From Balneola sp. (GTDB lineage Bacteria > Bacteroidota > Rhodothermia > Balneolales > Balneolaceae), in contig JAEPNB010000010.1 of the NCBI GenBank assembly GCA_017643645.1, positions 1-64,000 on the forward strand: a stretch of 64,000 bases of DNA. The letters are read 5' to 3'. Positions 24,593 through 33,735 of the stretch are shown one piece after another. Positions within the stretch are counted from its first letter, which is position 1; each line of letters opens with the position of its first letter. Under the pieces are notes generated by a model, which did no database searches, had not been told where the DNA came from, and saw only the letters and a list, made by a program, of their open reading frames with translations. The translations under genes and the position numbers were made by a program.

Positions 24593-27500
24593 TTAATTTT
24601 GTTTCTTTTCAGGCCTTTTCCATCTCACTGGATCTTTGGGTGTCGGTAACACCGGATATTCATAATTTTTCATCAGCTCTAACGCTTCCTTAACTGCTCT
24701 TTCCAGCTGAGGGTCTCTTCCGTTTATCACATCCTTAGGTGTCTGCATAACCTCTATATCAGGAGAAATGCCGATACCTTCCACGTCCCATTCGCCATCC
24801 AGATTATAAAAACCTCCCCGCGGTGCGACCATTCTTCCACCGTCAATAAAGCGAGGTGTATCCCATGTTCCAACCAAACCACCCCAGGTTTTTGTCCCAA
24901 TCAAAGGACCTATTTCCATTTGCCTGAATAGAAATGGTAACAAATCACCTCCAGACCCCGCTCGCTCATTTATAATCATCACTTTTGGCCCCCAAAGACC
25001 CGCACCCGGCGACGTGAAAGGATAACGGTCTCCTGCTTTGCTATTGAAAAACCCCTGAACTTCTCGGTTTAACACATCGACGATATAATCTGCCGCTGAA
25101 CCTCCTCCGTTGTTGCGCTCGTCAATAACAGCCCCTTTTTTGTCCTGTTGAGCAAAATAATATCGATTGAAGTAGGTATAACCTCCATTCCCGGTATTTG
25201 GAACCCATACGTAAGCCAGTTGCCCATCCGACATTTCATTTACTTTACGTCTGTTTTCCTCAACCCAATCCCAGCTTCTTAAAGCCCGTTCGCTGGAAAT
25301 TGGAATTGTCGTTATTTGGCGTGCATTATTTTTATTTGGTTTATCATTTACCAACAAAGTTACCTGTCTGCCTACTGTTCCCTCAAAATAACTGAAGAAG
25401 TTGACATTACTTTTTAACTCCTTACCATTTACTTCTAAAATATAATCCCCTTCTTTCACGTCGATTCCCGGAATTGCCAAAGGCCCCTGTACATCAGGGT
25501 TCCAGCTTTCTCCAGTATAAATTTTATCGATTCTGTACACACCATTTTGTAACGAGATATCTGCTCCCAAGAGTCCTGCCGGAACATTTTCAAGATCAGG
25601 GTAGTCCCCGCCTGAAACATACGAGTGACCAACAGCTACTTCTCCACTCATAATATCTACAACATAATTAAGATCTGAGCGATGCTTTACATGGTCAATC
25701 CATGGAGAGTACCATTCGTATACATCATCCCATGGAGCTCCGTGGATATTATCCACATACAAAAAGTCTCTCATAAACCGCCAACCTTCTTTGAATATTT
25801 GATGAGCTTCGGCTTGTGGATCAACTTTTAGTTTCATTCCATTCAGTTCAAGCTTACCATCACCAACTTTTTTCTCCCCACCTGAAGTTGGAACAATTCC
25901 CCAGGAGCTTCCCGAATTATAGAGAAGATTCTTTCTGTCTTCTGAAACTATTGCACTGTTTACAGAACTTAAAAACGTAATTGCCTTTTGGTCTTCGAGA
26001 CTATACTTATTCAGTTTTACTCCTTCATTTGGAACAACTTCTGTATAAAAAACATGACCTTCGGGTCCTGAAAGCAAGCCCGTATAGTTCCTTTCCGGCA
26101 CATCAATACTGATAATTCTATTGGCTATATTCTCTAAGTCTATATTTACGGTAACATCTTCAGAATTTTCCTTTTCATCTGATTTATCTTCGGATATTTC
26201 GTCATCGCTTTCCGGTAAAAAAGGAGAAGGTTCATCTTTTGATAAAAGAATCATATATAAGGCGTGAGTTGAAGGGCTGTTATAGGAGCTCATGTCTAAC
26301 CAACCAGAACCCAAGCCATAGTTAGTACTAGATAAGAAGTAAAGGTACTTCCCACTTTCATCCCAAACCGGTGTTATAGAATCTGACATCCCGTCCGTAA
26401 GCTGAAGCGTTTTCCCGGTTTCTACATTATGAGCCATTACTACTTTGAATTGGCTGCGTTGAAGTTTCACATAAGCAATCCACTTGCTATCCGGAGACCA
26501 AACCGGATTTAATGTTCTGTTCGGGTGAGCGTATCCATCTGTGTCAATCTTAGTAGCCTTTTCACTTTCCAGATTTACACTCCATAAATTGTAATCAGTA
26601 TCTGTATAGGAAATATACTTGCCATCCGGAGACCAGGCCGGCTGGAAATAGAACGTTGCGTTTGGCAAACTTATACTTCTTTTTTTCTCCATTCCATACT
26701 GGTCTGAGATCGTCAGCTTATACTCTCCGCTTTCATCAGAAAACCATGCAATTTCAGATCCATCGGGAGACCAAACCGGGTATCTGTCTGCTACACCTGG
26801 TGTATTCGAAAGATTTCTCCAGCTCCCTTCTTCTTTTGGGACACTGAATATCTCTCCTCTATATTCGAAAAGTGCTCTTTTACCAGTTGGTGATAATTGC
26901 GGGTTTGAAAGGGCTCTTGCTGATATATCTTCCCACCGCTCTCTGCCCCAACTCATATCTCCTTTTACAGTGACAGATAGTTGTTTTGTGTTTCCACTTG
27001 AAGGATTAAGATGATGCAGATAACCACCCTGTTCATAAACGATTATATCATTTCCTGCATCAATACTCTTTACATCAAAATCTGCGTGGAATGTCCATTG
27101 CTTCAACTCATCATTTTTGGGATCAAATGACCAGATATTGTTGGCATAATCTCTTTCAGAAAGAAAAAATACTTTGCCATTGTACCACACCGGATCTACA
27201 TGACGTTCATTATCAGTTCTTGGAGTTTGCTTTAGATCAAAAGTCTTCAAATCCACTATCCAAATTGGTTGTGCCTGACCACCCCGGTAATTCCTCCACT
27301 CAGCGTCCCAAAATGTAATAGGGTTATATGCAATGTATTTCCCATCAGACGAGATTTCCCCTTCAGCAGCTCTTGGTATTGGCAGCGCCTCTGCCATTCC
27401 GCCCGTGGTTTTAATCTTCCATATTTTGTTCAAACCCGTCGGGTAGCCTGTTCTTCCTGATCTAAATAACACTGAACTTCCATCTGGTGTCCAACCGGTA

Positions 27501-27838
27501 ACCATATCCGCACCCGGATGCCAGGTTAATCTTTTCGGCTCACCTCCTTCTGCAGAAACCAAGTATACATCGGAGTTTCCATCATACTGTCCTGTAAATG
27601 CTATCCACTTCCCGTCCGGTGAAAAGTGTGGAAAAGACTCTCCTCCAATATTACTAGTCAAACGAACTGCGTTGCCTCCATCTCTATTCACGCGCCATAA
27701 ATCATTAGCATGTACAAAAACAATGTGGTTATCAGATACAGTCGGCTCGCGCAATAATTGAGTACCTTGCGCTAATGACACTTCAGATACTATCAACATT
27801 AAAAAAATTGCAACAAGCATCAATTGAGCTGTCTTCAT
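24593..27838 (-). CDS. Tricorn-like S41 protease with N-terminal beta-propeller
   Basis: A 1081-residue exported protease (signal peptide ending near VSLAQG). Residues about 30-560 hold many WD40/TolB-like propeller blades (repeated PxWSPDGxxIAW/Y forms). After an acidic linker (about 545-565) comes the tricorn core: a helical domain with VGHSYVSGGD (candidate catalytic His), a PDZ domain (GIDVKEGDYILEVNGKEL) and the S41 protease domain with DERNNGGGSAADY and NERAGSGGDLLPF carrying the likely nucleophile Ser. It is a bacterial homologue of archaeal Tricorn that trims peptides, but exported here. Convergent with the malic enzyme gene. Confidence 0.92.
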   Translation of the reverse strand: MKTAQLMLVAIFLMLIVSEVSLAQGTQLLREPTVSDNHIVFVHANDLWRVNRDGGNAVRLTSNIGGESFPHFSPDGKWIAFTGQYDGNSDVYLVSAEGGEPKRLTWHPGADMVTGWTPDGSSVLFRSGRTGYPTGLNKIWKIKTTGGMAEALPIPRAAEGEISSDGKYIAYNPITFWDAEWRNYRGGQAQPIWIVDLKTFDLKQTPRTDNERHVDPVWYNGKVFFLSERDYANNIWSFDPKNDELKQWTFHADFDVKSIDAGNDIIVYEQGGYLHHLNPSSGNTKQLSVTVKGDMSWGRERWEDISARALSNPQLSPTGKRALFEYRGEIFSVPKEEGSWRNLSNTPGVADRYPVWSPDGSEIAWFSDESGEYKLTISDQYGMEKKRSISLPNATFYFQPAWSPDGKYISYTDTDYNLWSVNLESEKATKIDTDGYAHPNRTLNPVWSPDSKWIAYVKLQRSQFKVVMAHNVETGKTLQLTDGMSDSITPVWDESGKYLYFLSSTNYGLGSGWLDMSSYNSPSTHALYMILLSKDEPSPFLPESDDEISEDKSDEKENSEDVTVNIDLENIANRIISIDVPERNYTGLLSGPEGHVFYTEVVPNEGVKLNKYSLEDQKAITFLSSVNSAIVSEDRKNLLYNSGSSWGIVPTSGGEKKVGDGKLELNGMKLKVDPQAEAHQIFKEGWRFMRDFLYVDNIHGAPWDDVYEWYSPWIDHVKHRSDLNYVVDIMSGEVAVGHSYVSGGDYPDLENVPAGLLGADISLQNGVYRIDKIYTGESWNPDVQGPLAIPGIDVKEGDYILEVNGKELKSNVNFFSYFEGTVGRQVTLLVNDKPNKNNARQITTIPISSERALRSWDWVEENRRKVNEMSDGQLAYVWVPNTGNGGYTYFNRYYFAQQDKKGAVIDERNNGGGSAADYIVDVLNREVQGFFNSKAGDRYPFTSPGAGLWGPKVMIINERAGSGGDLLPFLFRQMEIGPLIGTKTWGGLVGTWDTPRFIDGGRMVAPRGGFYNLDGEWDVEGIGISPDIEVMQTPKDVINGRDPQLERAVKEALELMKNYEYPVLPTPKDPVRWKRPEKKQN

Positions 27839-27940
27839 TGTGATCTCCGATTAGTTAGAATCCCACAATGTAAAAAAAAGAAGCTGATATGCTAAGCCTT
27901 CTTCACACTCTGAAAAGTTTTTACAAAAACCCTTACTTTT

Positions 27941-28531
27941 TCAAAACAAACTTCTCTGTTCCTGATCTGATTTTTGCGCACGCTCGATGGTTGGATCTTC
28001 ACGAAGTTCGAAATTATTGAGCATTTCAGGCATAAATCGTTTTTCATAAATACGGCGAGCAATTCCATGAAGAGCTTTCTCTCCACGAGGTGTAATAGTT
28101 AAAAAACCACCTTCATCTTCCAGAATAAATCCAAACGACCGAAGATCATTCACGATCAGATAAGCAAGTTTTTCAGTAACTCCTGAGCTTTTTTCAATGA
28201 TTTCCCGATGAGGAGCTTCATCCTGAGCCATATATAATTTTCCTAACACATTCAGCTCTGCTTCCGTCATTGGAAAACCTTCGCTTCCTTTAGTTAGTAA
28301 ATTATCCCAGGTTTTTTGTGAGTAATGGAGTCCAAACCAGTGTTTTCCTTCTCGAAGTAAATGATGAGTTACTGCGCATGCAAAATGCTTCCCCGGATCC
28401 GCTTTTTTGGGCTCCCCTCTGGTTCGAAAAAGATTCACCATTGAAGCCAGATCCAACTCCTGTATGTTGGGCGGATATTTAAAATAGAAATTACTTCTCT
28501 TCTGCATGATCTGGTTATAACCCGTTACCAT
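27941..28531 (-). CDS. Unknown protein with winged-helix-like C-terminal part
   Basis: A 196-residue cytosolic protein that I do not recognise. The central part (about 85-155) is predicted mostly helical and ends in a beta-hairpin-like stretch (FGFILEDEGGFLTITPRGEKAL), as in winged-helix DNA-binding domains; the N-terminal part is rich in aromatic and His residues. ATG 28531 is used; ATG 28507 (MQKRSNFYF) is a good alternative. It stands alone, about 100 bases downstream of the S41 protease start, with a repeat-rich gap after it toward topA. Function is unknown. Confidence 0.7.
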   Translation of the reverse strand: MVTGYNQIMQKRSNFYFKYPPNIQELDLASMVNLFRTRGEPKKADPGKHFACAVTHHLLREGKHWFGLHYSQKTWDNLLTKGSEGFPMTEAELNVLGKLYMAQDEAPHREIIEKSSGVTEKLAYLIVNDLRSFGFILEDEGGFLTITPRGEKALHGIARRIYEKRFMPEMLNNFELREDPTIERAQKSDQEQRSLF

Positions 28532-28595
28532 TTAGTACCAACAGAATATGCTGAAATTAAATCAGCCAGACCAATAAAATTTTTCTCTAACAAAA

Positions 28596-28685
28596 GTCAT
28601 TCCTGCGGAGGCAGGAATCTGGACCTGCATTCAGATTTATTAGCTTTAGAGAAATTTAGATCTCGGGCATGCGCCGCGAGATGAC
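28596..28685. repeat. GTCAT...ATGAC hairpin element
   Basis: gtcat (28596-28600) and atgac (28681-28685) are inverted ends. Inside are attcctgc-ggag-gcaggaat (28599-28618) and atctcgggc...gccgcgagat (28660-28682, one bulge). No ORF fits here. It belongs by its ends with the element at 41988-42105. Confidence 0.6.
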
Positions 28686-28746
28686 CAATTTGAGAAGTTT
28701 AAATTCCATACTTACCCTTCACCAATCGCAATAAAAGAACTTCAAT

Positions 28747-28784
28747 GGATATTGGATATTGGATATTCAATATTGGTTATTCAA
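28747..28784. repeat. ggatattggatatt linker repeat
   Basis: Two tandem copies of ggatatt(g) then gatattcaatattggttattcaa, an AT-rich word family that recurs at 34919, 36181 and elsewhere. It ends three bases before the topA stop. Confidence 0.5.
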
Positions 28785-28786
28785 CC

Positions 28787-31327
28787 TCAGCCTTTTTCCG
28801 CAATCAAAGCCACTGCTTCATCCAATGTAAACTTCTCGGGTTCTGTGCCTTTCGGTAATCCGATATTCTTTTTACCGTGCTTGATGTATGGGCCATATCG
28901 TCCATTCATAACTTTGATCGGTTTTTTTGTCTCAGGATGTTCACCAAGATCATTCAATTCAGAACTTTTTCTAGGCGCTCCTTTCTGTTTTAATAACTCA
29001 ACCGCTCTGTCTAGTTCTACTTCAAGAACACTATCGTCTTTGGGCAGTGATTTGAATTTCCCGTCGTGAACTACATACGGACCATAGCGACCAACGCCAG
29101 CTTTCACAACTTTACCGTCTTCCGGATGATCTCCAAGATTTCTGGGAAGGGTCAAAAGCTTTAGAGCCATATCCAAATCCACATCTTCGGGAGTCATTCC
29201 CTTTAGAAGCGAAACTCTTTTGGGTTTTTTATTTTCTTCCGTTGCTTCTCCTAGCTGAACATACGGTCCGAATCTTCCAGATAGTAAAAATACAGGAAGT
29301 CCTTCATCAGGATGAACACCAAGCGGCTTATCTTCTTCTTCCGAAAGCTTGATCAATTGCTCTAGTTTTTCAGCTGTAACATCACTAGGATTCATATCCT
29401 GTGGCAAAGAAGTTGATACATCCTCTCCATCCTTTTCCATTTTAGCGTAAGGTCCGTATCTACCTACAGCAACCTGAATTCCTTCTAATCCTTCAAGTGG
29501 AAGGTCCAGTAGCTTAGCTTTCTGAGCGTCGATCTTGTCTTCTTGCTTATCAACTTGTGCTCGAAGTCCGTTTTCTCCTTTGTAGTAATCGTCCAGATAT
29601 TCAACCGGATCTTGAGTTCCGTTTGCAACTTCATCCAGCTTGTCTTCCAGGTTTGAAGTAAAATCACTATCCACCAGATCAGGGAAATTTTGTTCTAACA
29701 GAGAAGTAACTGCGAAAGCAGTAAACGAAGGAATCAACATCTTACTTTCGTTCTTCGCGTATCCACGATCCTGAATAGTACTTATAACCGTTGCATAGGT
29801 ACTCGGTCGACCAATTCCTCTTTTCTCTAATTCTTTAACCAGCGTTGCTTCTGTATATCTGGCCGGAGGCTTAGTCTCGTGTGAATTGAAATTCAGATCC
29901 TGAAGATCTGTTCCGTCACCAACTTTCATTGATGGTAAAAACTTTTCCTGAGAATCCAATGCAGCTTCAGGATCATCACTTCCTTCCACATAAGCACGAA
30001 AGAATCCCGGGAATAAGATTTTCTTACCACCTGCTCTGAAATCTGCAGCCGTTCCATTGTTCTTTGCGGTGATCGTTACATTGGTAAATTCCAACTCCGC
30101 TTCAGCCATCTGAGTTGCAATGGTTCTCTTCCAGATCAGATCATATAATTTCAACTCTCTGTCCTTTAATCCTGACTTTTCAGGAAGAATGAATTTTGAA
30201 CCTGATGGTCGAATAGCCTCATGCGCTTCCTGAGCAGATTTACCTTTCTTGGTGTAAGTTCGAACTCGATCAAACAAATAATCTTCACCATATTGATCTA
30301 CAATTCCATCACGTGCAGCTGTAACTGCCTGCGAAGACAGATTTGTAGAGTCGGTTCTCATGTAGGTGATAAAACCTTTCTCGTACAATTTCTGAGCAAC
30401 ACTCATGGTATCACGCGCCGAGAAGTTGAACTTTCTGTTCGCTTCCTGCTGTAGCGTTGAAGTAATAAATGGAGGCGCCGGGTTTCTTTTCTGAGTCTTT
30501 ACGTCAACATTTGTAACCGACCATTCTGCATCCTTTAATTGTTCAACAAGATCTTTGGATTTGGCTTCATCAAGTAGCACAACAGAATCCGGCTTTTTGA
30601 GCTTACCGGTATTCTCATCAAAATCTTTACCGCTTGCTAATCTCTTATCATTTAAGTGAGTAAGGTCCGCATTGAACTCGTCGTTCTCTCCACTTTTTTG
30701 AAGAACAGCTGAAAGATCGTAATACGTACCACTTCTGAATTTCATGCGTTCGCGCTCGCGCTCTACCAACATTTTTACAGCAACTGACTGTACACGTCCT
30801 GCAGATAAACCCGGCGAGATCTTTTTCCATAACAACGGAGAAACGGTGTATCCTGCTAACCTGTCCAGAATTCTTCTGGTTTCCTGTGCATGCACCAATT
30901 TCATATCAATATCACGCGTGTTCTCCAAAGCATTTAATACTGCTTCTTTAGTGATCTCGCGGAATGCCATCCTTTTAACCGGAACTTTTGGTTTCAGCAC
31001 TTCCAGTAAATGCCATGAAATTGCTTCTCCCTCACGGTCTTCATCCGTTGCAAGGATCAATTCATCAACATCTTTCAATTTGTCCTTTAGTCTCTTTACG
31101 ATCTTCTTTTTATCCGGCGGGGTTACGTAAATTGCAAAATATCTGTCATCCGGATTGATGCCTAAAGTTGCCCAGCTTTCCTTTTTATACTTGGCAGGAA
31201 TTAATTTTGCTGATGATGGCAGATCGCGAATGTGACCCATAGAGGAATCCACATCATATCCTTTAGGAAGATATTTACTGATCGTTTTTGTCTTTGTTGG
31301 AGACTCTACTATTACGAGACTTTTCAT
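28787..31327 (-). CDS. topA: DNA topoisomerase I
   Basis: An 846-residue type IA topoisomerase relaxing negative supercoils. The Toprim domain starts at SLVIVESPTKTKTI with DEDREGEAISWH; the active-site Tyr is in GFITYMRTDSTNLS (about residue 322). Instead of zinc fingers, the C-terminus (from about 620) carries at least four glycine/tyrosine repeats of the type VGRYGPYAKM, GRFGPYVQLG, VGRYGPYVVHD, NGRYGPYIKHG, which bind single-stranded DNA in actinobacterial and FCB-group enzymes. Complete and of normal length. It is 13 bases past the peroxiredoxin stop, so the two may share a transcript. Confidence 0.97.
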   Translation of the reverse strand: MKSLVIVESPTKTKTISKYLPKGYDVDSSMGHIRDLPSSAKLIPAKYKKESWATLGINPDDRYFAIYVTPPDKKKIVKRLKDKLKDVDELILATDEDREGEAISWHLLEVLKPKVPVKRMAFREITKEAVLNALENTRDIDMKLVHAQETRRILDRLAGYTVSPLLWKKISPGLSAGRVQSVAVKMLVERERERMKFRSGTYYDLSAVLQKSGENDEFNADLTHLNDKRLASGKDFDENTGKLKKPDSVVLLDEAKSKDLVEQLKDAEWSVTNVDVKTQKRNPAPPFITSTLQQEANRKFNFSARDTMSVAQKLYEKGFITYMRTDSTNLSSQAVTAARDGIVDQYGEDYLFDRVRTYTKKGKSAQEAHEAIRPSGSKFILPEKSGLKDRELKLYDLIWKRTIATQMAEAELEFTNVTITAKNNGTAADFRAGGKKILFPGFFRAYVEGSDDPEAALDSQEKFLPSMKVGDGTDLQDLNFNSHETKPPARYTEATLVKELEKRGIGRPSTYATVISTIQDRGYAKNESKMLIPSFTAFAVTSLLEQNFPDLVDSDFTSNLEDKLDEVANGTQDPVEYLDDYYKGENGLRAQVDKQEDKIDAQKAKLLDLPLEGLEGIQVAVGRYGPYAKMEKDGEDVSTSLPQDMNPSDVTAEKLEQLIKLSEEEDKPLGVHPDEGLPVFLLSGRFGPYVQLGEATEENKKPKRVSLLKGMTPEDVDLDMALKLLTLPRNLGDHPEDGKVVKAGVGRYGPYVVHDGKFKSLPKDDSVLEVELDRAVELLKQKGAPRKSSELNDLGEHPETKKPIKVMNGRYGPYIKHGKKNIGLPKGTEPEKFTLDEAVALIAEKG

Positions 31328-31340
31328 ACTCTTTCTTTAA

Positions 31341-31814
31341 TTATAAACTTTCAATCAGAGCTTTCAACTCTTCTGCGTGCGCTTTGGTATCAATTTTTTC
31401 AACGGATGCCAAGATAGTACCATCCGAATCAATAACAAAAGCCGATCGAGACGGAGCTGTAAAACTTTTTCCAAACATTTGTTTATCGACTATTGAATCT
31501 GTGGCTTCAGCAAATAAATAATCCGGATCTGAAGCGAGCGTATAATTGATTCCCTGTTTCTTTGCGTAATTCTTATGCGAGCGACATCCGTCTTTACTCA
31601 TCGCGATTACATTAAATCCTTTTTTATCAAACCAATCTGCATTTTCAGCGAGACTCAGTGTTTGTCTGTCACAACTCGACGTATTGTTCTTCATATATAC
31701 TGATACAATAGTCTTCCGATCTAAAAGTTCCGAGAAAGAAACTTCCTTCTCCTCTCCGTCCTGTACAACTTTCAGTTTAAAATTAGTGTCTATCTTTTTA
31801 CCGGTTTCAATCAT
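31341..31814 (-). CDS. Peroxiredoxin (AhpC/TSA, BCP-like)
   Basis: A 157-residue thiol peroxidase. The peroxidatic Cys is C48 in the T-S-S-C context (NNTSSCDRQT); a second Cys, C77 (KDGCRSHKNYAKK), lies where atypical two-Cys PrxQ/BCP proteins often keep a partner. The thioredoxin fold strands (TIVSVYM, FNVIAMS, AFVIDSDGTIL) are present. The usual BCP GxxxxT-P-G-C motif is replaced by T-S-S-C. It lies upstream of topA and near OsmC, another thiol peroxidase. Confidence 0.88.
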   Translation of the reverse strand: MIETGKKIDTNFKLKVVQDGEEKEVSFSELLDRKTIVSVYMKNNTSSCDRQTLSLAENADWFDKKGFNVIAMSKDGCRSHKNYAKKQGINYTLASDPDYLFAEATDSIVDKQMFGKSFTAPSRSAFVIDSDGTILASVEKIDTKAHAEELKALIESL

Positions 31815-31917
31815 TATTGTCTTCTATGTTGTTCAGTTGAGCATGAATAACGGATTTTCATAGTACAATCGTTCAGGATCACTGATTTTATCGTTTAAAA
31901 TTTTCTCTGATGTTATT

Positions 31918-31968
31918 CCTCCTTTGAAGGAGGCTCAAAATCTCTGGACGAGATTTTGCGGTGGATGT
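31918..31968 (+). repeat. REP-like structured element, copy C
   Basis: Palindrome cctcctttgaaggagg (31918-31933), a perfect 9-base hairpin caaaatctc (31936-31944) / gagattttg (31950-31958), then cggtggatgt (31959-31968). Same layout as copies A and B at the window start but with different stem sequence. It ends at the stop codon of the OsmC gene. Confidence 0.65.
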
Positions 31969-32447
31969 CAATCTCTTGCTACAACCTCCACCTCATGCCC
32001 AATCTCGAAATTACAGGAGTTTGCAATATAACACATCTCATTAGCTTGCTTATGAAGTGATTTTGCTAGTTCCATCATGGATTCTTTTTCAACTACTACT
32101 TTTGGATGAAGTGTTACGCTTTCAAACTTTCCGCTTCCATCTTTCTCCTCAGTCATGATTCCTTCCGCAGAATCTTCGTATTCCAGAACAACAACTTTAT
32201 TGACCGAACACAAATGTAAATACCACAGCATATGGCAGGATGAAATTGAAGCTAGAAATAATTCTTCCGGATTATACTTTGATTTATCTCCCCGAAAAGC
32301 AGGATCTGATGAACCTTCCAGAGTTGGTTTTCCGTCGATCTTAACTACATAGCTTCTGTCGTAGGATTTGTAATCCACCGTTCCCGAACCGGAATTGCCC
32401 GTCCATTTTAGATCTGATTTATAGTGGTGCTTGATCACTGATTCCAT
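31968..32447 (-). CDS. OsmC-family peroxiredoxin-like protein
   Basis: A 159-residue protein of the OsmC/Ohr superfamily, reducing organic hydroperoxides through two Cys. ATG 32447 (MESVIKHHYKSDLKW) is the proper start; the frame reaches TTG 32495 but that would overlap the divergent gene. Key Cys are C71 (SISSCHMLWY) and C139 (EMCYIANSC); extra Cys are C80 and C145. Conserved NPEELFLAS is present. Divergent from the membrane protein at 32495 and just after REP-like copy C, which abuts its stop. Confidence 0.9.
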   Translation of the reverse strand: MESVIKHHYKSDLKWTGNSGSGTVDYKSYDRSYVVKIDGKPTLEGSSDPAFRGDKSKYNPEELFLASISSCHMLWYLHLCSVNKVVVLEYEDSAEGIMTEEKDGSGKFESVTLHPKVVVEKESMMELAKSLHKQANEMCYIANSCNFEIGHEVEVVARD

Positions 32448-32494
32448 CTTTATATATTTTTTGTCTTTATCTTTTCGATTATTTAATTTCGGCA

Positions 32495-33115
32495 ATGAGC
32501 AATCAAAAACCTGTTACTGAATATAAGAATTCAGAGTTATTCGAAATTATTAATCATATAGATCGAGGGAAATACCCTCAAAGAGTTCTTGAAATCGAAA
32601 AAGAAATCGAAAAAAGAAAAATTCACGGAGATATCCCTAAAGATCTCGTACCAGAAATAGATTGGAGTGATATCAATTTTGAAAGATCAGCAATTATATT
32701 CTTCGGCATTTTAGTTTTAGGGACAACTTTGCTTTCATTATTTCAATTTTTAGAACTATTTGGACAAGAAACAAAAGAACCTCTACTAGTTACATTAGGA
32801 ATTAATACCTCTCTACTTTTTTTAGGTTCAATTTTCCTGCTAGCTAACAAACCAAGATTGGGAATACTTGCACTCCCTTCTTATATATTTCAAACGCTGG
32901 CTGTTTCTTTTTCTGGTTTTCAGAGTTCATTGGTGTTAGGAATATCATTTGGCTTCACTTTAGGAAGCAACGGGTTTTCATATGGATTTTCTCTTGGTAC
33001 ATCAGAAATTCTTCTCGCTTTTGAGTCGTTAGGGTATTTTGAAATTGGGATAAATATTTATGCCTTAATTTTTTCCACTCTACTAATTTCTCTTTACTTA
33101 AGAAAAAAAGACTAG
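32495..33115 (+). CDS. Membrane protein, unknown function
   Basis: A 206-residue protein with a soluble, charged N-terminal part (1-62, largely helical with KEIEKRK) and four to five hydrophobic segments at about 65-85, 98-117, 123-141, 145-176 (glycine/serine-rich, possibly two) and 182-201. No family recognised. It starts at ATG 32495, 47 bases from the divergent OsmC start, so both promoters lie in or near that gap. Convergent with the Nudix gene across a heptamer repeat. Confidence 0.75.
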   Translation: MSNQKPVTEYKNSELFEIINHIDRGKYPQRVLEIEKEIEKRKIHGDIPKDLVPEIDWSDINFERSAIIFFGILVLGTTLLSLFQFLELFGQETKEPLLVTLGINTSLLFLGSIFLLANKPRLGILALPSYIFQTLAVSFSGFQSSLVLGISFGFTLGSNGFSYGFSLGTSEILLAFESLGYFEIGINIYALIFSTLLISLYLRKKD

Positions 33116-33145
33116 TAATTGAAATAACTGGGATAAAACCCTCCT

Positions 33146-33180
33146 CACCTTTCACCTTTCACCTTTCACCTTTCACCTTT
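33146..33180. repeat. Tandem heptamer (CACCTTT) x5
   Basis: Five perfect copies of the 7-mer between convergent genes. The last codons and stop of the Nudix gene fall inside it: on the minus strand the sequence runs ggtgaaaggtgaaagg and the TGA is read from the second unit. Such tracts change length easily; here a change would leave the protein almost intact. Confidence 0.85.
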
Positions 33181-33735
33181 CCAAAGAAGATACTTCGCCA
33201 CCGCAGCCACTACTAAGGAGTGATGTACTTCCCCGTTAGCAACCAAATCCAGAAACTCGTCAAGGGGAATTACTTGTACATTTATTCTTTCATTTCCATC
33301 CAGATTTTGATCTGACACCCTCTTACAGTTTTTTATCAGATAAGTATGCGTATAGTTAGTGAATATTGCCGGATTTGAACTCACCTTTCCCAAATTGATC
33401 ACTTCTGTTCCTGCAAAACCCGTCTCTTCTTTGAGTTCCCGGATTGATGTTTCTTTGGGATGTTCGCCTGAATCCACCATTCCTCCCGGTAACTCCAATG
33501 TTGGCTCCTCAATTCCGTATCGATATTGTTCTACCAACACGATCTCATCATCTTCAGTAAGCGCAATCACATTGATCCAGTCAGGTGCTTCTATAATTGA
33601 AAATGTAGCTTTATGATCTTCTGACTCGATCTTCATATCTCTACTTAAAACCTTGAAGATATTAGTCGTATATTCAACCTGCTCTTTGGTAGTAACCCAA
33701 GGCTCAATTGTATAATTAAATAGTTTTTTGCTCAT
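33166..33735 (-). CDS. Nudix hydrolase (ADP-ribose pyrophosphatase-like)
   Basis: A 189-residue hydrolase of nucleoside diphosphates linked to another group. The Nudix box is complete: G85, five residues, E91, then R99-E100-L-K-E-E-T-G (GGMVDSGEHPKET..RELKEETGF). N-terminal beta domain and the phrase VLVEQYRYG before the box are typical of ADP-ribose/ADP-sugar pyrophosphatases. ATG 33735 (MSKKLFNY) is chosen; its CAT overlaps the ATG of the divergent amn gene within one CATG. The C-terminus (KGER) is encoded by the heptamer tract. Products such as AMP could feed the AMP nucleosidase next door. Confidence 0.9.
   Translation of the reverse strand: MSKKLFNYTIEPWVTTKEQVEYTTNIFKVLSRDMKIESEDHKATFSIIEAPDWINVIALTEDDEIVLVEQYRYGIEEPTLELPGGMVDSGEHPKETSIRELKEETGFAGTEVINLGKVSSNPAIFTNYTHTYLIKNCKRVSDQNLDGNERINVQVIPLDEFLDLVANGEVHHSLVVAAVAKYLLWKGER

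Noticed and set aside
30744-31130. 128-residue plus-strand ORF inside topA
   Set aside because: The opposite frame carries the topA Toprim domain and the plus product has no signal or domain.
33146-33180. Heptamer tract as CRISPR or phase-variation switch
   Set aside because: The unit is too short and contiguous for CRISPR, and it lies at a stop codon where length changes hardly affect the protein.
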